A stretch of DNA of 64,000 nucleotides, from contig NZ_CP029427.2 of the NCBI RefSeq assembly GCF_002266465.3, positions 5,892,501 through 5,956,500 of the forward strand, written 5' to 3'. A model generated the notes under the pieces. That model ran no database searches and had not been told where the DNA came from. It was given only the letters and a program-made list of their open reading frames with translations. A program made the translations under genes and the position numbers. Within the stretch, counting starts at the first letter, position 1. The number at the start of each line of letters is the position of its first letter. Shown in pieces: positions 35,609 through 44,057 of the stretch. This DNA is from Bradyrhizobium symbiodeficiens (GTDB lineage Bacteria; Pseudomonadota; Alphaproteobacteria; Rhizobiales; Xanthobacteraceae).

Positions 35609-36187
35609 ATGAATTTGGCTCGCGAATCGATTGAACTGCTGGAACAGGTTGCACGAATCCTGTGGTTCGAAGGCACCAAGCACGGCTTGCGCGACCGCGA
35701 GTGGATGGCGCTGCGCTTCCTCTCCCGCGCCAACCGCTTTTCCCGGACGCCTTCGGCGCTCGCGAGCTACGTCGGCACCACGCGCGGCACCGCCTCGTTC
35801 ATCATCGGGGAGCTCGAGCGGCTGGGCTATATCGAGCGAAAACGCTCGGCCACCGACAAGCGGTCGGTGATGCTGAGCGTGACGCAGCAGGGCAAGAAAT
35901 TCCTGGTGCGCGATCCCGTCAACGTTCTGGTCGAGGCGATCGCCGTCCTCGACGACGAGGTCAAGATCCGCTTCCGCGACACGTTCCGTCACGTGCTGGA
36001 TCAGTCGGACGCGGCCGAGCAGCGGCACCACACCGACGTCTGCAAGCGATGCATCTTCCTCCGGGAGGAGCGCACCGCCACCGACAGCAAGGCCGCGGCC
36101 GAGTTCAGCTGTCGCCTGTTTCGCTCGCCGATCGCGGAGGCGGAAGTCGACCTGCTATGCACCAGCTTCGAGCATCACCGCCAATAG
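35609..36187 (+). CDS. MarR-family regulator with four-cysteine C-terminal tail
   Basis: One hundred ninety-two residues. A winged helix covers about residues 30-105: REWMALRFLSRANRFSRTPS and LASYVGTTRGTASFIIGELE form the recognition region, and ERKRSATDKRSVMLSVTQQG is the wing. The last 50 residues are atypical: Cys145 and Cys148 (VCKRCIFL), Cys168 (FSCRLF) and Cys184 (LLCTSF) suggest a metal, Fe-S or redox sensor. It stands alone, 14 bases upstream of a convergent membrane protein gene, and its targets are unknown. Confidence 0.85.
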   Translation: MNLARESIELLEQVARILWFEGTKHGLRDREWMALRFLSRANRFSRTPSALASYVGTTRGTASFIIGELERLGYIERKRSATDKRSVMLSVTQQGKKFLVRDPVNVLVEAIAVLDDEVKIRFRDTFRHVLDQSDAAEQRHHTDVCKRCIFLREERTATDSKAAAEFSCRLFRSPIAEAEVDLLCTSFEHHRQ

Positions 36188-36201
36188 AGGACAGCCCTCG
36201 A

Positions 36202-37152
36202 TCAGGGCGTTGCCTTGCGTGACGAATAGATGACGCCGCCGCTCGCCTCCACCACCAGGCGCCCGTTCTCGCTCCTGATCTCCTCGATGCGACCAAGGCC
36301 CGGCACCTGCTGTCCCAGCACCGCCTCGATGACGCCGTTCGGACTCTGCAGGATCGCAATGCCTTCATAGGCTTGGCGGACCGACCAGCCCTTGATCACC
36401 TTGCGCGGCGCCGGCGCGCGCTCGGACGGAGAGACCGAACCCGTGAACTCGGGCGCTGCGACCGAGGCCACCATCGCCCCTTGCTGTGGCGCGGGCTGCG
36501 ATTGCACCATGGCCGGCGCCGGCGTCTGAACCTGCGCCTGAGCAAGCTTGTCGAGCTTCACCGTCGAGGACGAGCTCACCCGCTCGATACGGTCCAAATT
36601 CTCGGCAAACCTGCCGAAACGGTCATTGGTCGCCTTGCTCGATTGATCCACCGCGGTGCGCAGGCCGTCGAGATTTTCCGACACGCCGGACACCTGCTTG
36701 CGCAGTTGCGCGACGGTCTCGCGCAGATTCCTGATCTCCGTATTGGCCGCAACGTTGTTCTGGGCGGGCTGCGTGGTGAGATAGGCGATCACGCCGGTGC
36801 AGGCGCAGACCACCAACATGGCGGCGACCGCCAATGTTGCGAGCGGCGCAACCCATGTCGGACGGGGCGGCGGGGGCTTGGCGACGATTATGGCCGGCTT
36901 GATCACGGTCGGCGCCGGCTTGGAAATCGCCATCTTGTCGAGACGCGCCTTGGCGCGAATGCGTTTCAGCCCCTCGAGTGCCTCCTTCGCGAGAACTTCG
37001 TCGCTCGCCGCGGCCGACACACGCTTTGCGCCCGCAGCAGGCTTGGCCGCTCGCGCCGTATCATCCTTTGTCTCGCGTGCTTCGGGAGCCGGCTTCGCCG
37101 TTGCGGAAACATCAGCGGTCGCGCCGGGGCGCGCTTGTCCATCGGACAACAT
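36202..37152 (-). CDS. Membrane-anchored coiled-coil protein of unknown function
   Basis: Three hundred sixteen residues. Residues 1-95 are an Ala/Lys/Pro-rich cytoplasmic region, residues about 101-127 form one membrane helix (PLATLAVAAMLVVCACTGVI), 138-180 form a coiled coil (TEIRNLRETVAQLRKQVSGV then SENLDGLRTAV), then a Pro/Gln-rich linker and a compact C-terminal domain from about 255 (GWSVRQAYEGIAILQSPNGV). Topology suggests cytoplasmic N-terminus and periplasmic C-terminus. It begins divergently from the lafR regulator, so a flagellar envelope role is possible but not shown. Confidence 0.75.
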   Translation of the reverse strand: MLSDGQARPGATADVSATAKPAPEARETKDDTARAAKPAAGAKRVSAAASDEVLAKEALEGLKRIRAKARLDKMAISKPAPTVIKPAIIVAKPPPPRPTWVAPLATLAVAAMLVVCACTGVIAYLTTQPAQNNVAANTEIRNLRETVAQLRKQVSGVSENLDGLRTAVDQSSKATNDRFGRFAENLDRIERVSSSSTVKLDKLAQAQVQTPAPAMVQSQPAPQQGAMVASVAAPEFTGSVSPSERAPAPRKVIKGWSVRQAYEGIAILQSPNGVIEAVLGQQVPGLGRIEEIRSENGRLVVEASGGVIYSSRKATP

Positions 37153-37970
37153 GTGAAAATGCTCCGTTCGGTTCGATCTGTCGAACGGTGACGTTAGGTG
37201 CCGAAGCTTGCCTGAAACGTGCGTATCGAAAATCTTTCATCGCGCGCGATGCGACGTCACATCAGTCAACCGCGTCATGCACGTGGCGAGAGTGCGACTC
37301 GAAAGACACACACTCGCCAAGATTTCGCCAAGCTGGAGTCTCGCCGCCACACGTGAGTCGAATTGTCGCATGTGGAAACCCGCGCACCCGAGTCAATCCC
37401 GGGTTGAAATCCCCTCGATATGCCTGATCCACAGCACCACTAAAATAGCTGTTATTGTACGGGGATGCGGAACCTTAGAACCGTCAGGGTGCAGAACTAG
37501 TTTGGTTTCCGAAGCAACTGATGCGCTTGAAGATATCAAGAAACAACCAGAAACAAATCAACAGCATCAAGCACACGTAGCAAACGCTTTGTTACGCACG
37601 CTTGATCGGAAATCGGCAATTGTTACGGTCCTACTCAAGTGATTCTCGCCAGTTGGCGAGGAGATCGACACAGATTCAGTCGTGTTCGGACGCGATGAGC
37701 AACTTGGCGCAACTGGTCTAGGTCGGTTCTCAATCCGCTCCGCGAGGTGATCCGTAAGACACCCGCCGGGCCTCACGCAGTAAGCGTTCAGTATCGAGTT
37801 GAAGTACCAGGCCTGCGAGACGCAGGCACTGAATGCGTAGGGCTGCCCGCGAATATCGAGACCATAACAACGGTTCGCGGGAAGGAATGTCGTCAAACAG
37901 CATCGTTGCCGAGCCGGGCATCATAACAACCATCCGGCCGCGACAGGTGCGAAACAGGGGCGAAAGACTG
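37153..37970. other. AT-rich intergenic region upstream of lafR
   Basis: About 820 bases between divergent genes. No convincing gene. The part 37430-37650 has clearly lower G+C than the rest and long A-rich runs. It should hold the promoter and upstream control of the lafR regulator, but no site was resolved with confidence. Confidence 0.45.
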
Positions 37971-38741
37971 ATGTATATAATCGTTGATGATCGCGAGAGC
38001 GTCGCGAACAGCTATGTCGGAGGGCTCGTTCGCGAAGGCGTATCGTCGATCGGCTTCTCCTCCGGGGAATTCTGGGACTGGCTGCAATCCGCGAGTGAAT
38101 CGGATCTGGCAGCGGTGGACGCCTTCCTCCTCGGGGACTGCGATGCCCGCGGAAGCCTGCCGCGGGCGATGCGCAAGCGTTCCTCCGCTCCCATCATCGC
38201 CATGAGCGGCCAGAAGATGCTCAAGAACACGCTGGAGCTGTTCGAATCGGGCGTCGACGACGTCGTGCACGTGCCGATCCACCTGCGCGAGATCCTGGCC
38301 CGAACGGCCGCGATCGCGCGCCGCCGGGTGGGCGAGCTGCCGAGGCCCTGCGAGAGCAGGATCCAGGTCTTCTTCAACGGCCGTGACCCCGAGATCGCGG
38401 GCCACGCCCTCACCCTGCCCCGCCGCGAACTGCGCATTCTCGAATATATGGTCAGCAATCACGGCAAGTGGATCACCAAGACGCAGATCTTCAACGCGGT
38501 CTACGGCATCTTCGAGTCCACCTTCGACGAGAGCGTGATCGAGAGTCACGTCAGCAAGCTGCGCAAGAAGCTCCGCGACCGCCTCGGCTTCGACGCGATC
38601 GTGGCCCGGCGTTACGTCGGATACCGCCTCGACATCCCCGCCGGCGAGACCCTCGACGTGCCGATGCAGGAGCTCGACGAGGTCGGCATCATCCTCAACA
38701 GGGCGCATGCCGTCCCGGCGGCCTACCCGGCCGGAAACTGA
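37971..38741 (+). CDS. lafR: OmpR-type response regulator, Rem/LafR-like activator of flagellar genes
   Basis: Two hundred fifty-six residues from ATG 37971. The receiver-like domain is at about 1-115 (MYIIVDDRESVANSYVGGLV; LELFESGVDDVVHVPIHLRE) and the OmpR DNA-binding domain at about 140-235 (LPRRELRILEYMVSNHGKWI; ESVIESHVSKLRKKLRDRLG). The sequence strongly resembles Sinorhizobium meliloti Rem and bradyrhizobial LafR, known activators of flagellar operons. The receiver is atypical: the conserved Lys of the KP motif is Val (HVPIH) and the phosphoacceptor position is unclear, so phosphorylation control is doubtful. No sensor kinase adjoins. It reads opposite to the flagellar operons, at their distal end. 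Confidence 0.9.
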   Translation: MYIIVDDRESVANSYVGGLVREGVSSIGFSSGEFWDWLQSASESDLAAVDAFLLGDCDARGSLPRAMRKRSSAPIIAMSGQKMLKNTLELFESGVDDVVHVPIHLREILARTAAIARRRVGELPRPCESRIQVFFNGRDPEIAGHALTLPRRELRILEYMVSNHGKWITKTQIFNAVYGIFESTFDESVIESHVSKLRKKLRDRLGFDAIVARRYVGYRLDIPAGETLDVPMQELDEVGIILNRAHAVPAAYPAGN

Positions 38742-38830
38742 CACGGCCTCCGGCGAAACCGACAACGGCCTCTGCGAAGCACCTTCGCGGAAGGCCGTTG
38801 CGCGTTTGGAGGCGGCGAGCAGAGCGCACG

Positions 38831-38961
38831 CCTCATCCTTCGAGACGGCGCTGACGCGCCTCCTCAGGATGAGGCTAATCGGTCCCCGGTGCGCGCTGAA
38901 ACTGGAGCCGCGCATTCCGTCCTCATCCTGAGGAACCGCATAGCGACGTCTCGAAGGATGG
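38831..38961. repeat. Pair of inverted REP-like palindromic repeats
   Basis: Two copies of the CCTCATCCTTCGAGAC / CCTCAGGATGAGG type palindrome: 38831-38874 is itself an imperfect hairpin (CCTCATCCT...AGGATGAGG), and 38921-38961 (CCTCATCCTGAGGAAC...TCTCGAAGGATGG) is the reversed form. They are separated by 46 bases, between the convergent lafR and the last minus-strand flagellar gene. This style is common between bradyrhizobial genes and may also act as a terminator or mRNA stabiliser. Confidence 0.7.
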
Positions 38962-38974
38962 CAGCAGAAAAGAG

Positions 38975-39433
38975 CTACGGCTTCTGCTGGAATTCTTCCT
39001 TGGAGACGTAATTGAAGTCCTCGACCAGGACGTCCTGGACGACTTCAGCCTGCATCCGCTCGTTGACGCGCTGCTTGATGGCGGTCGTCAGGATGGCGAG
39101 GTCGTAGCGGGCGAGCTTCCTGAAATCGAGACGCTCGTCGGCATAGATCCTGCGGAAGGCCTCGTCGACGACGAACGGCTCCGGCGGAACGTTGAGCTGA
39201 TGCAGGGTCCGTGCATCCGCGGTGTAGACGAAGCGCGCGACGATGTAGCCCTGCACATTGCCGTTCTCGACCATGGGCACGCTCAATGCTCGCGTCTTCT
39301 GGTATTGCAGGCCGTCGAGATATTCGTCCTTCGCCGGCAGCAGGCTGCCGTTTTCCTTCCAATAGGCCACGCCGTAACTCGTGCCCGCGGTGAGGATGCA
39401 TACCCAGAGCCCGGCCAGCACCAGTCTGATCAT
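38975..39433 (-). CDS. Small membrane-anchored protein at the end of the flagellar operon
   Basis: One hundred fifty-two residues with one N-terminal hydrophobic helix or signal anchor (LVLAGLWVCILTAGTSYGVA, residues 4-23) and a soluble periplasmic part. The C-terminal half is charged (FRRIYADERLDFRKLARYDL, ILTTAIKQRVNERMQ) and resembles FliL-type helical tails only loosely. The start overlaps the preceding FlgN-like gene by four bases (ATGA), so it is a true member of the operon. I do not recognise a named family. Confidence 0.65.
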   Translation of the reverse strand: MIRLVLAGLWVCILTAGTSYGVAYWKENGSLLPAKDEYLDGLQYQKTRALSVPMVENGNVQGYIVARFVYTADARTLHQLNVPPEPFVVDEAFRRIYADERLDFRKLARYDLAILTTAIKQRVNERMQAEVVQDVLVEDFNYVSKEEFQQKP

Positions 39434-39942
39434 GTTCCGTCCTGCGCTGCGCGACCGGTATAGGTGCCGTCGGACTCGGCTTCCTTGATCGCCTTGACGA
39501 TGACGCTCGCGATCTCGCGCACCGCGTCATAGTGCATTTCGAGGATCGAGCGATTCCGCTCGAGCTTCTCGCGCAGCCGCTGGATTTCCTCGGTGACCTC
39601 GACGTCGCCTCCGAGATGCATCCGCGCCCGCATCAGGCGGACGAATTCGAGCATGCTGCGGCTCTTCCGCGCGCTGAAATCGTCGAAATCGATCTTCTGG
39701 CGCGTCGCGAGCGCGACCGTCTCCTCCTCGACGATGCTCTCGAGCCGGCGGATTGCCGCCAGCAGGCCGCGCACTTCATCCGATCTCGCCGCATCCGCGC
39801 CGTCGGCCACGGCCTCGTCGCTCACGACCGGCAGCAGCACAGGCAGCAGCGCATCGCCTGCCGCTGCCTCCGTCGTCGTCACCCCGGTGTCCGCGACCTG
39901 CTGTTCGATCACCATGGCCGCCGCGCTGTCTCGTGCCTGCAT
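39430..39942 (-). CDS. FlgN-like flagellar export chaperone (putative)
   Basis: One hundred seventy residues from ATG 39942, with AAGGGTGA upstream; a TTG at 39960 overlaps that site. After an Ala-rich N-terminus, residues about 65-165 are helical: LLAAIRRLESIVEEETVALA, FDDFSARKSRSMLEFVRLMR, IQRLREKLERNRSILEMHYD. This matches the FlgN pattern of paired helices with an early Glu-rich stretch and a K-S-R position before a hydrophobic helix. FlgN would chaperone FlgK and FlgL, both encoded in this operon. The assignment is by pattern and position. Confidence 0.55.
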   Translation of the reverse strand: MQARDSAAAMVIEQQVADTGVTTTEAAAGDALLPVLLPVVSDEAVADGADAARSDEVRGLLAAIRRLESIVEEETVALATRQKIDFDDFSARKSRSMLEFVRLMRARMHLGGDVEVTEEIQRLREKLERNRSILEMHYDAVREIASVIVKAIKEAESDGTYTGRAAQDGT

Positions 39943-39984
39943 AGGAAATTCACCCTTCAACTTCTGTCACCCGTTCGCCGATCA

Positions 39985-40461
39985 TCATCCGGCCTTGCCG
40001 GCACCGTTCGGCGCCGCCGCATTCGCGGCGGCCAGCTGCTTGGCGATGCCAATGCCGTTGCCCTTTGCCAGCTGGCTGCCAAGCTGCTCCGCCAGCATTG
40101 ACTTCCAGACGCCGCCGGCCGTGCCCTTGCCAAAGATCTGCTCGGATTCCTTCGGCAACATCGTCTCGACGAAGGTCTGGAGGATGAATGCCTCGAACTT
40201 CCGGTAAGCCTCGACGGATGCCGGCGCCTTGATCATCCGCACCGGCGCCCCGTTCAACGCATCCGACGGCGCCTCGGAAACCTTCGTCGCCGGCTGCTCG
40301 GCGGCCGCCGCCGCCTTGCCGGCCTCGGCCTCCATGGTGGCGGCGAAATCCGCGTCGGAGGATTTCAGCGCGTCGAGTTTCGCGGCCGCCGCGCGCTGCG
40401 TCACGGGATCGCCGGCATCGAGGACGTCGAGAACGAGGTCGGGTGTCGCGGTCACGATCAT
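39985..40461 (-). CDS. flgJ: FlgJ-type rod-binding protein (no muramidase domain)
   Basis: One hundred fifty-eight residues from ATG 40461, which overlaps the FliJ-like stop by four bases (ATGA), matching the coupling style of this operon; ATG 40494 would add 11 residues. The C-terminal segment YRKFEAFILQTFVETMLPKE and FGKGTAGGVWKSMLAEQLGS is the rod-binding domain signature. There is no peptidoglycan hydrolase half; the separate lytic transglycosylase at 49176-49757 probably does that job, as in other rhizobial flagellar loci. Confidence 0.85.
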   Translation of the reverse strand: MIVTATPDLVLDVLDAGDPVTQRAAAAKLDALKSSDADFAATMEAEAGKAAAAAEQPATKVSEAPSDALNGAPVRMIKAPASVEAYRKFEAFILQTFVETMLPKESEQIFGKGTAGGVWKSMLAEQLGSQLAKGNGIGIAKQLAAANAAAPNGAGKAG

Positions 40462-40880
40462 GGCTTGTTCCGGTTGGCTGGCCGTGGCGTCCATGCGCGC
40501 ACGGCTGGGCTTATTCCCGTCATTTCCTCGAGCGTGCGCTTCTCGGCGTCACGGAGCTTGTCGGCCAGCGCCGCCTTGGCGACCTGCTCGAGCTGCTTGA
40601 CGCGGCGGCTCTCGGTGCGGATCTGGTCGAGCTGCCGGGCGGCCTGCGCCTGGATCGCACGCGCACCGACGCTCGTCCTGTTCAAGCGCCGCGCGATCGA
40701 ATCGCTCGACGACCCCGCCGGCGGCTTGCCGTCGTTCAGGGCCCCCACCAGCCATTCCTGCTCGTCCTGCAGGCTTCGCTCCTGCTGCCGCAGCTGCGCG
40801 AGCTGCCATTCGGACAGCCGGAGCTGGAGCTTCACCAGCGACACCATCCGGCCAAGCTTGTCCGCGCGCGAAATGGTCAC
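40458..40880 (-). CDS. FliJ-like flagellar export protein (putative)
   Basis: One hundred forty residues, nearly all coiled coil: LVKLQLRLSEWQLAQLRQQE, RSLQDEQEWLVGALND and RTESRRVKQLEQVAKAALAD. Size, charge and position next to fliR and flgJ fit the FliJ stalk protein that links the FliI ATPase to the FlhA gate. The start is GTG 40880 with GGAG 8 bases upstream, four bases after fliR ends. Sequence conservation in FliJ is low, so the call rests on structure and place. Confidence 0.6.
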   Translation of the reverse strand: MTISRADKLGRMVSLVKLQLRLSEWQLAQLRQQERSLQDEQEWLVGALNDGKPPAGSSSDSIARRLNRTSVGARAIQAQAARQLDQIRTESRRVKQLEQVAKAALADKLRDAEKRTLEEMTGISPAVRAWTPRPANRNKP

Positions 40881-40884
40881 GGCG

Positions 40885-41637
40885 TCACTCCGCCAGCCAG
40901 GACGAGAGGCCGAGCATGAATTGCGTCAGCAGCTCGTCGCTCGTGAGGTAGAGCAGCAGGAAGCCGCCAAACAGCACGAAAGGCACCGAGACGAAATAGA
41001 CCGGGATCGCCGGCGTCAGCTTGTTGATCAGGCTGACCGCCAGATTGACGATCACCGAATAGACGATGAAGGGGCTCGCGATCCGCAGCGTCAGCACGAA
41101 CGCTTCCGACAGGCGGCCGACGAGCAGCTCGAGCGCCATGCCGCCGCCGAGCCTGTCGCCGGGACGCCAGACGTCGTACGAATTCATCAGCCCGCGCAGG
41201 ACCTGCCAATGCTGGTCGGTCATGAAGAAGAGCGTGGTGACCGACACCATGATCAGCGGCACCAGCGCGGGCGCCGGATCGCTGTCGGCGACCGGCGTCC
41301 CCGGAATGTTGCTGAGCCCGATCGCACTCGCCATCACGGTCGCCATGGTCTGAAGCGCGAGGAAGAACACCCGTCCGCCGAGCCCGATGACGCTGCCGAC
41401 CACGAGCTCGGAGCAGATCAGGAGCGCCAGCGTCAGCGGCGCGGCGTTGTCGGTGAGAGGTTTCAGCACCGCGATCAGGATCGGCGTCAGCGCGAACGTG
41501 GTGACAAGCGCCACGAACAGGCGGACCTGAGCCGGAACGTTGACGCTGGAAAAACCGGGCACCAGCATCAGGCAGGCGCCGATGCGGCAGAACACGATGA
41601 ACGTCACCAGAACGCTGTCGGCAAGGCCGCTGATCAC
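40885..41637 (-). CDS. fliR: Flagellar type III export apparatus protein FliR
   Basis: Integral membrane component of the export gate, 250 residues with about six helices. Characteristic stretches are FIVFCRIGACLMLVPGFSSV, NVPAQVRLFVALVTTFALTP and LKLGGRVFFLALQT-like sequence, and the C-terminal VYFVSVPFVLFGGFLLLYLT. Its ATG 41637 overlaps the flhA stop by four bases. It assembles with FliP and FliQ, both in this locus, into the export channel. Confidence 0.95.
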   Translation of the reverse strand: MISGLADSVLVTFIVFCRIGACLMLVPGFSSVNVPAQVRLFVALVTTFALTPILIAVLKPLTDNAAPLTLALLICSELVVGSVIGLGGRVFFLALQTMATVMASAIGLSNIPGTPVADSDPAPALVPLIMVSVTTLFFMTDQHWQVLRGLMNSYDVWRPGDRLGGGMALELLVGRLSEAFVLTLRIASPFIVYSVIVNLAVSLINKLTPAIPVYFVSVPFVLFGGFLLLYLTSDELLTQFMLGLSSWLAE

Positions 41638-43715
41638 GACACGGCTCCGAGCGCCCTGATCTCGGCGCTGCGCGCGACTTCGACATGCGACAAGATCGGC
41701 AAAGTCGGGAACACCCGCTCCAGGATCATCCGGACATAGGGCCGTGCTTCAGGTGTCACCGCGAGCACCACGCTGGTGCCGTTCTCGGTGAACTTGCGGA
41801 TCGCGGCGCTGGCTTCGGTCGCGAACTGCTCGATCAGGCGCGGATCGGCGTCGAACTCGACGACGTCGCCCTTGCCGTCGCGCTTCAGGCTCTGGTGGAA
41901 CGCCAGGTCCCAGCGGTTGCCCAGCCTGACGACGTTGAGCACGCCGTTGTCGGAGAGGTCGCCGCAGATCTGCTGCGCCAGCCGGGTCCGCACGTGCTCG
42001 GCGACCTGCTCGGAGCGCCGCACGTGAGGTGCGATCTCGGCGATCGCCTCGAGGATGAGGTGAAGGTTGCGGATGGACACGCGCTCGGCCAGCAGGATCT
42101 TCAGGATCGCCAGCAGGCCCGAATAGGAGATCTGCGACGGGCAGAGATCCTCGACGAGGCGCTTGTATTCGGGATCGAGACGGTCGAGCAGCGCGCGCAT
42201 GTCCTTGTAGGACAAGAGCTGGGCGAGGTTCGCCCTGAGCACTTCGCTCAAATGCGTGAGCAGCACCGACAGATTGTCGACCGGCTTGCAGCCCTGACGC
42301 TTGACTTCGTCCGTGAAGGCTTCCGTCACCCACAGCGCCTTCATGCCGAAGGCGGGTTCGACCACCTCTTCGCCGGGCACGTCGGGCTTGCCGTCCTTGT
42401 CGACCAGCACCAGCACCTCGCCGAGCCTGAGCTCGCCATGGGCAACGCGGGTGTCGTGGATCCGGATCTGGTAACCCTTGGGATCGATCGACAGATTGTC
42501 GCTGAGCTTGATCTCGGGAATGACGAAGCCGTACTGCTTGGCGAACTTCTTGCGGATCTTGGCGACGCGGTGGGCGAGCTCGGTGCGCGAGCCCAGCAGA
42601 TGGACCGAAAGATGGCCGCCGAGCGCCAGCTCGATCTCGGCGGTCTTGAGCTGGTCCTTGACGGATTCCTTGGCCTCCGCCTGAGCGCGCTCGTCGGCCT
42701 TGCGCGCATCCTCCTTCCGCTCCCGCGCGGCTTGTCGCTTCGGCAGCGAATAGCCGACGAAGGCCATGACGCCGCCGAGCAGCACGAACGGGCTCATCGG
42801 CAACCCCGGCATCAAGGCGAGCACGAACATCATCAGCGAAGCGGCCGACACCGCGCGGGGATAGCCGCCGAGCTGCCGCAGCACGGCCTGCTCCGCCGAT
42901 CCCCTGGTGCCGCCCTTGGAGACCAGAAGGCCCGCCGACAGCGACACGATCAGTGCCGGCATCTGCGTGACCAGACCGTCGCCCACGGAGAGTTTGGTGT
43001 AGACGTCGGCGGCGCGCGACAGCGTCAGACCGTGATGCGTGACGCCGATGATGATGCCGCCGAAGATGTTGATCGCGGTGATGATCAGGCCGGCGATGGC
43101 ATCGCCGCGGACGAATTTCGAGGCACCGTCCATCGCGCCGAAGAAGGAGCTTTCCTCTTCGAGCTCGCGACGCCGGCGCTGGGCTTCCTTGTCGTCGATC
43201 AGGCCCGCGGACAGGTCCGCGTCGATCGCCATCTGCTTGCCGGGGATGGCATCCAGGGTGAAACGGGCGCCGACTTCGGCGATTCGCGTCGCGCCCTTGG
43301 TGATCACGACGAAGTTCACGGTGACCAGGATGGCGAAGATGATCAGGCCGATGACGAAGTCGCCACCCATGACGAACTTGGAGAAGCCGGCGACGACGTG
43401 GCCGGCAGCCTGCTCGCCCTCCCCGCCGCGCGACAGGATCAGGCGGGTAGTTGCGACGTTCAGCGCCAGCCGCAGGATCGTCGCGATCAGCAGCACGGTC
43501 GGGAAGGCCGAGAAGTCGAGCGGCCGCTGGATCCACAGCGCGACCATCAGGATCAGCGCCGACAGCGCGATCGAGAACGCAAGACCGAGATCGATCAGGA
43601 TCGGCGGGATCGGCAGGAACAGGATCGTGAGCATGGCCACGATGCCGCCGGCGAAGAAGGCGTCGGCCCCCAATCGTCGTGGGGTCGGCAGGCTAGCAGC
43701 TAACGTATCGGCCAT
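41634..43715 (-). CDS. flhA: Flagellar type III export gate protein FlhA
   Basis: Main export-gate protein, 693 residues. The N-terminal half has eight membrane helices (first: GIVAMLTILFLPIPPILIDL) and the conserved loop ARFTLDAIPGKQMAIDADLS with GLIDDKEAQRRRRELEEESS (about residues 145-195). The C-terminal cytoplasmic domain (about 340-693) receives chaperone-substrate complexes and contains VVEPAFGMKALWVTEAF and LRNLHLILEAIAEIAPHVRR-type sequence. Full length for the family. ATG 43715, 75 bases after fliQ. Confidence 0.97.
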   Translation of the reverse strand: MADTLAASLPTPRRLGADAFFAGGIVAMLTILFLPIPPILIDLGLAFSIALSALILMVALWIQRPLDFSAFPTVLLIATILRLALNVATTRLILSRGGEGEQAAGHVVAGFSKFVMGGDFVIGLIIFAILVTVNFVVITKGATRIAEVGARFTLDAIPGKQMAIDADLSAGLIDDKEAQRRRRELEEESSFFGAMDGASKFVRGDAIAGLIITAINIFGGIIIGVTHHGLTLSRAADVYTKLSVGDGLVTQMPALIVSLSAGLLVSKGGTRGSAEQAVLRQLGGYPRAVSAASLMMFVLALMPGLPMSPFVLLGGVMAFVGYSLPKRQAARERKEDARKADERAQAEAKESVKDQLKTAEIELALGGHLSVHLLGSRTELAHRVAKIRKKFAKQYGFVIPEIKLSDNLSIDPKGYQIRIHDTRVAHGELRLGEVLVLVDKDGKPDVPGEEVVEPAFGMKALWVTEAFTDEVKRQGCKPVDNLSVLLTHLSEVLRANLAQLLSYKDMRALLDRLDPEYKRLVEDLCPSQISYSGLLAILKILLAERVSIRNLHLILEAIAEIAPHVRRSEQVAEHVRTRLAQQICGDLSDNGVLNVVRLGNRWDLAFHQSLKRDGKGDVVEFDADPRLIEQFATEASAAIRKFTENGTSVVLAVTPEARPYVRMILERVFPTLPILSHVEVARSAEIRALGAVS

Positions 43716-43747
43716 GGGTCACCGGCAGAGGGTCCACCTCTAATCTG

Positions 43748-43768
43748 CCCCGCAAAGCTTACGCGGGG
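43748..43768 (-). other. Intercistronic hairpin between fliQ and flhA
   Basis: CCCCGC (43748-43753) and GCGGGG (43763-43768) form a six-base stem with a nine-base loop in the short gap between fliQ and flhA. No T run follows, so partial termination, mRNA processing or protection are all possible. Confidence 0.4.
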
Positions 43769-43790
43769 ATGGTGCCGAGTCCTGGGCGGA

Positions 43791-44057
43791 TCAGAAGCCG
43801 CGCTCGATATGCGAATAGACCATCTCGGTGAAGGTGGAAAGATGCGCGCCGATGAAGGAGCCGGAGATGGCGACCACGACGAGAATGACGATGATCTTCG
43901 GAACGAAGGTCAGCGTCACCTCCTGGATCTGGGTCAGGGCCTGGATCAAAGCGATGACGGTGCCGACCAGCATCGCGGCACCGACCGCGGGCCCGGAGGC
44001 GACGATGATGGTCCAGATCGCCGCCTGGACGATGTCGAGAGCGTCCCGTTCGTTCAT
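43791..44057 (-). CDS. fliQ: Flagellar export apparatus protein FliQ
   Basis: Eighty-eight residues with two membrane helices (AIWTIIVASGPAVGAAMLVG and IIVILVVVAISGSFIGAHL). The linking stretch VIALIQALTQIQEVTLTFVP is the invariant FliQ core. The start ATG 44057 overlaps the flgD stop by four bases. Part of the FliP-FliQ-FliR export channel; all three genes are in this window. Confidence 0.95.
   Translation of the reverse strand: MNERDALDIVQAAIWTIIVASGPAVGAAMLVGTVIALIQALTQIQEVTLTFVPKIIVILVVVAISGSFIGAHLSTFTEMVYSHIERGF

Noticed and set aside
37208..37642. Possible 144-residue gene upstream of lafR
   Set aside because: Unusual composition for this genome, no ribosome site and no recognisable family; left as non-coding.
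41685..43703. Long plus-strand open frame opposite flhA
   Set aside because: It mirrors the FlhA codons and has an Arg/Asp/Gln-rich composition with no domain.
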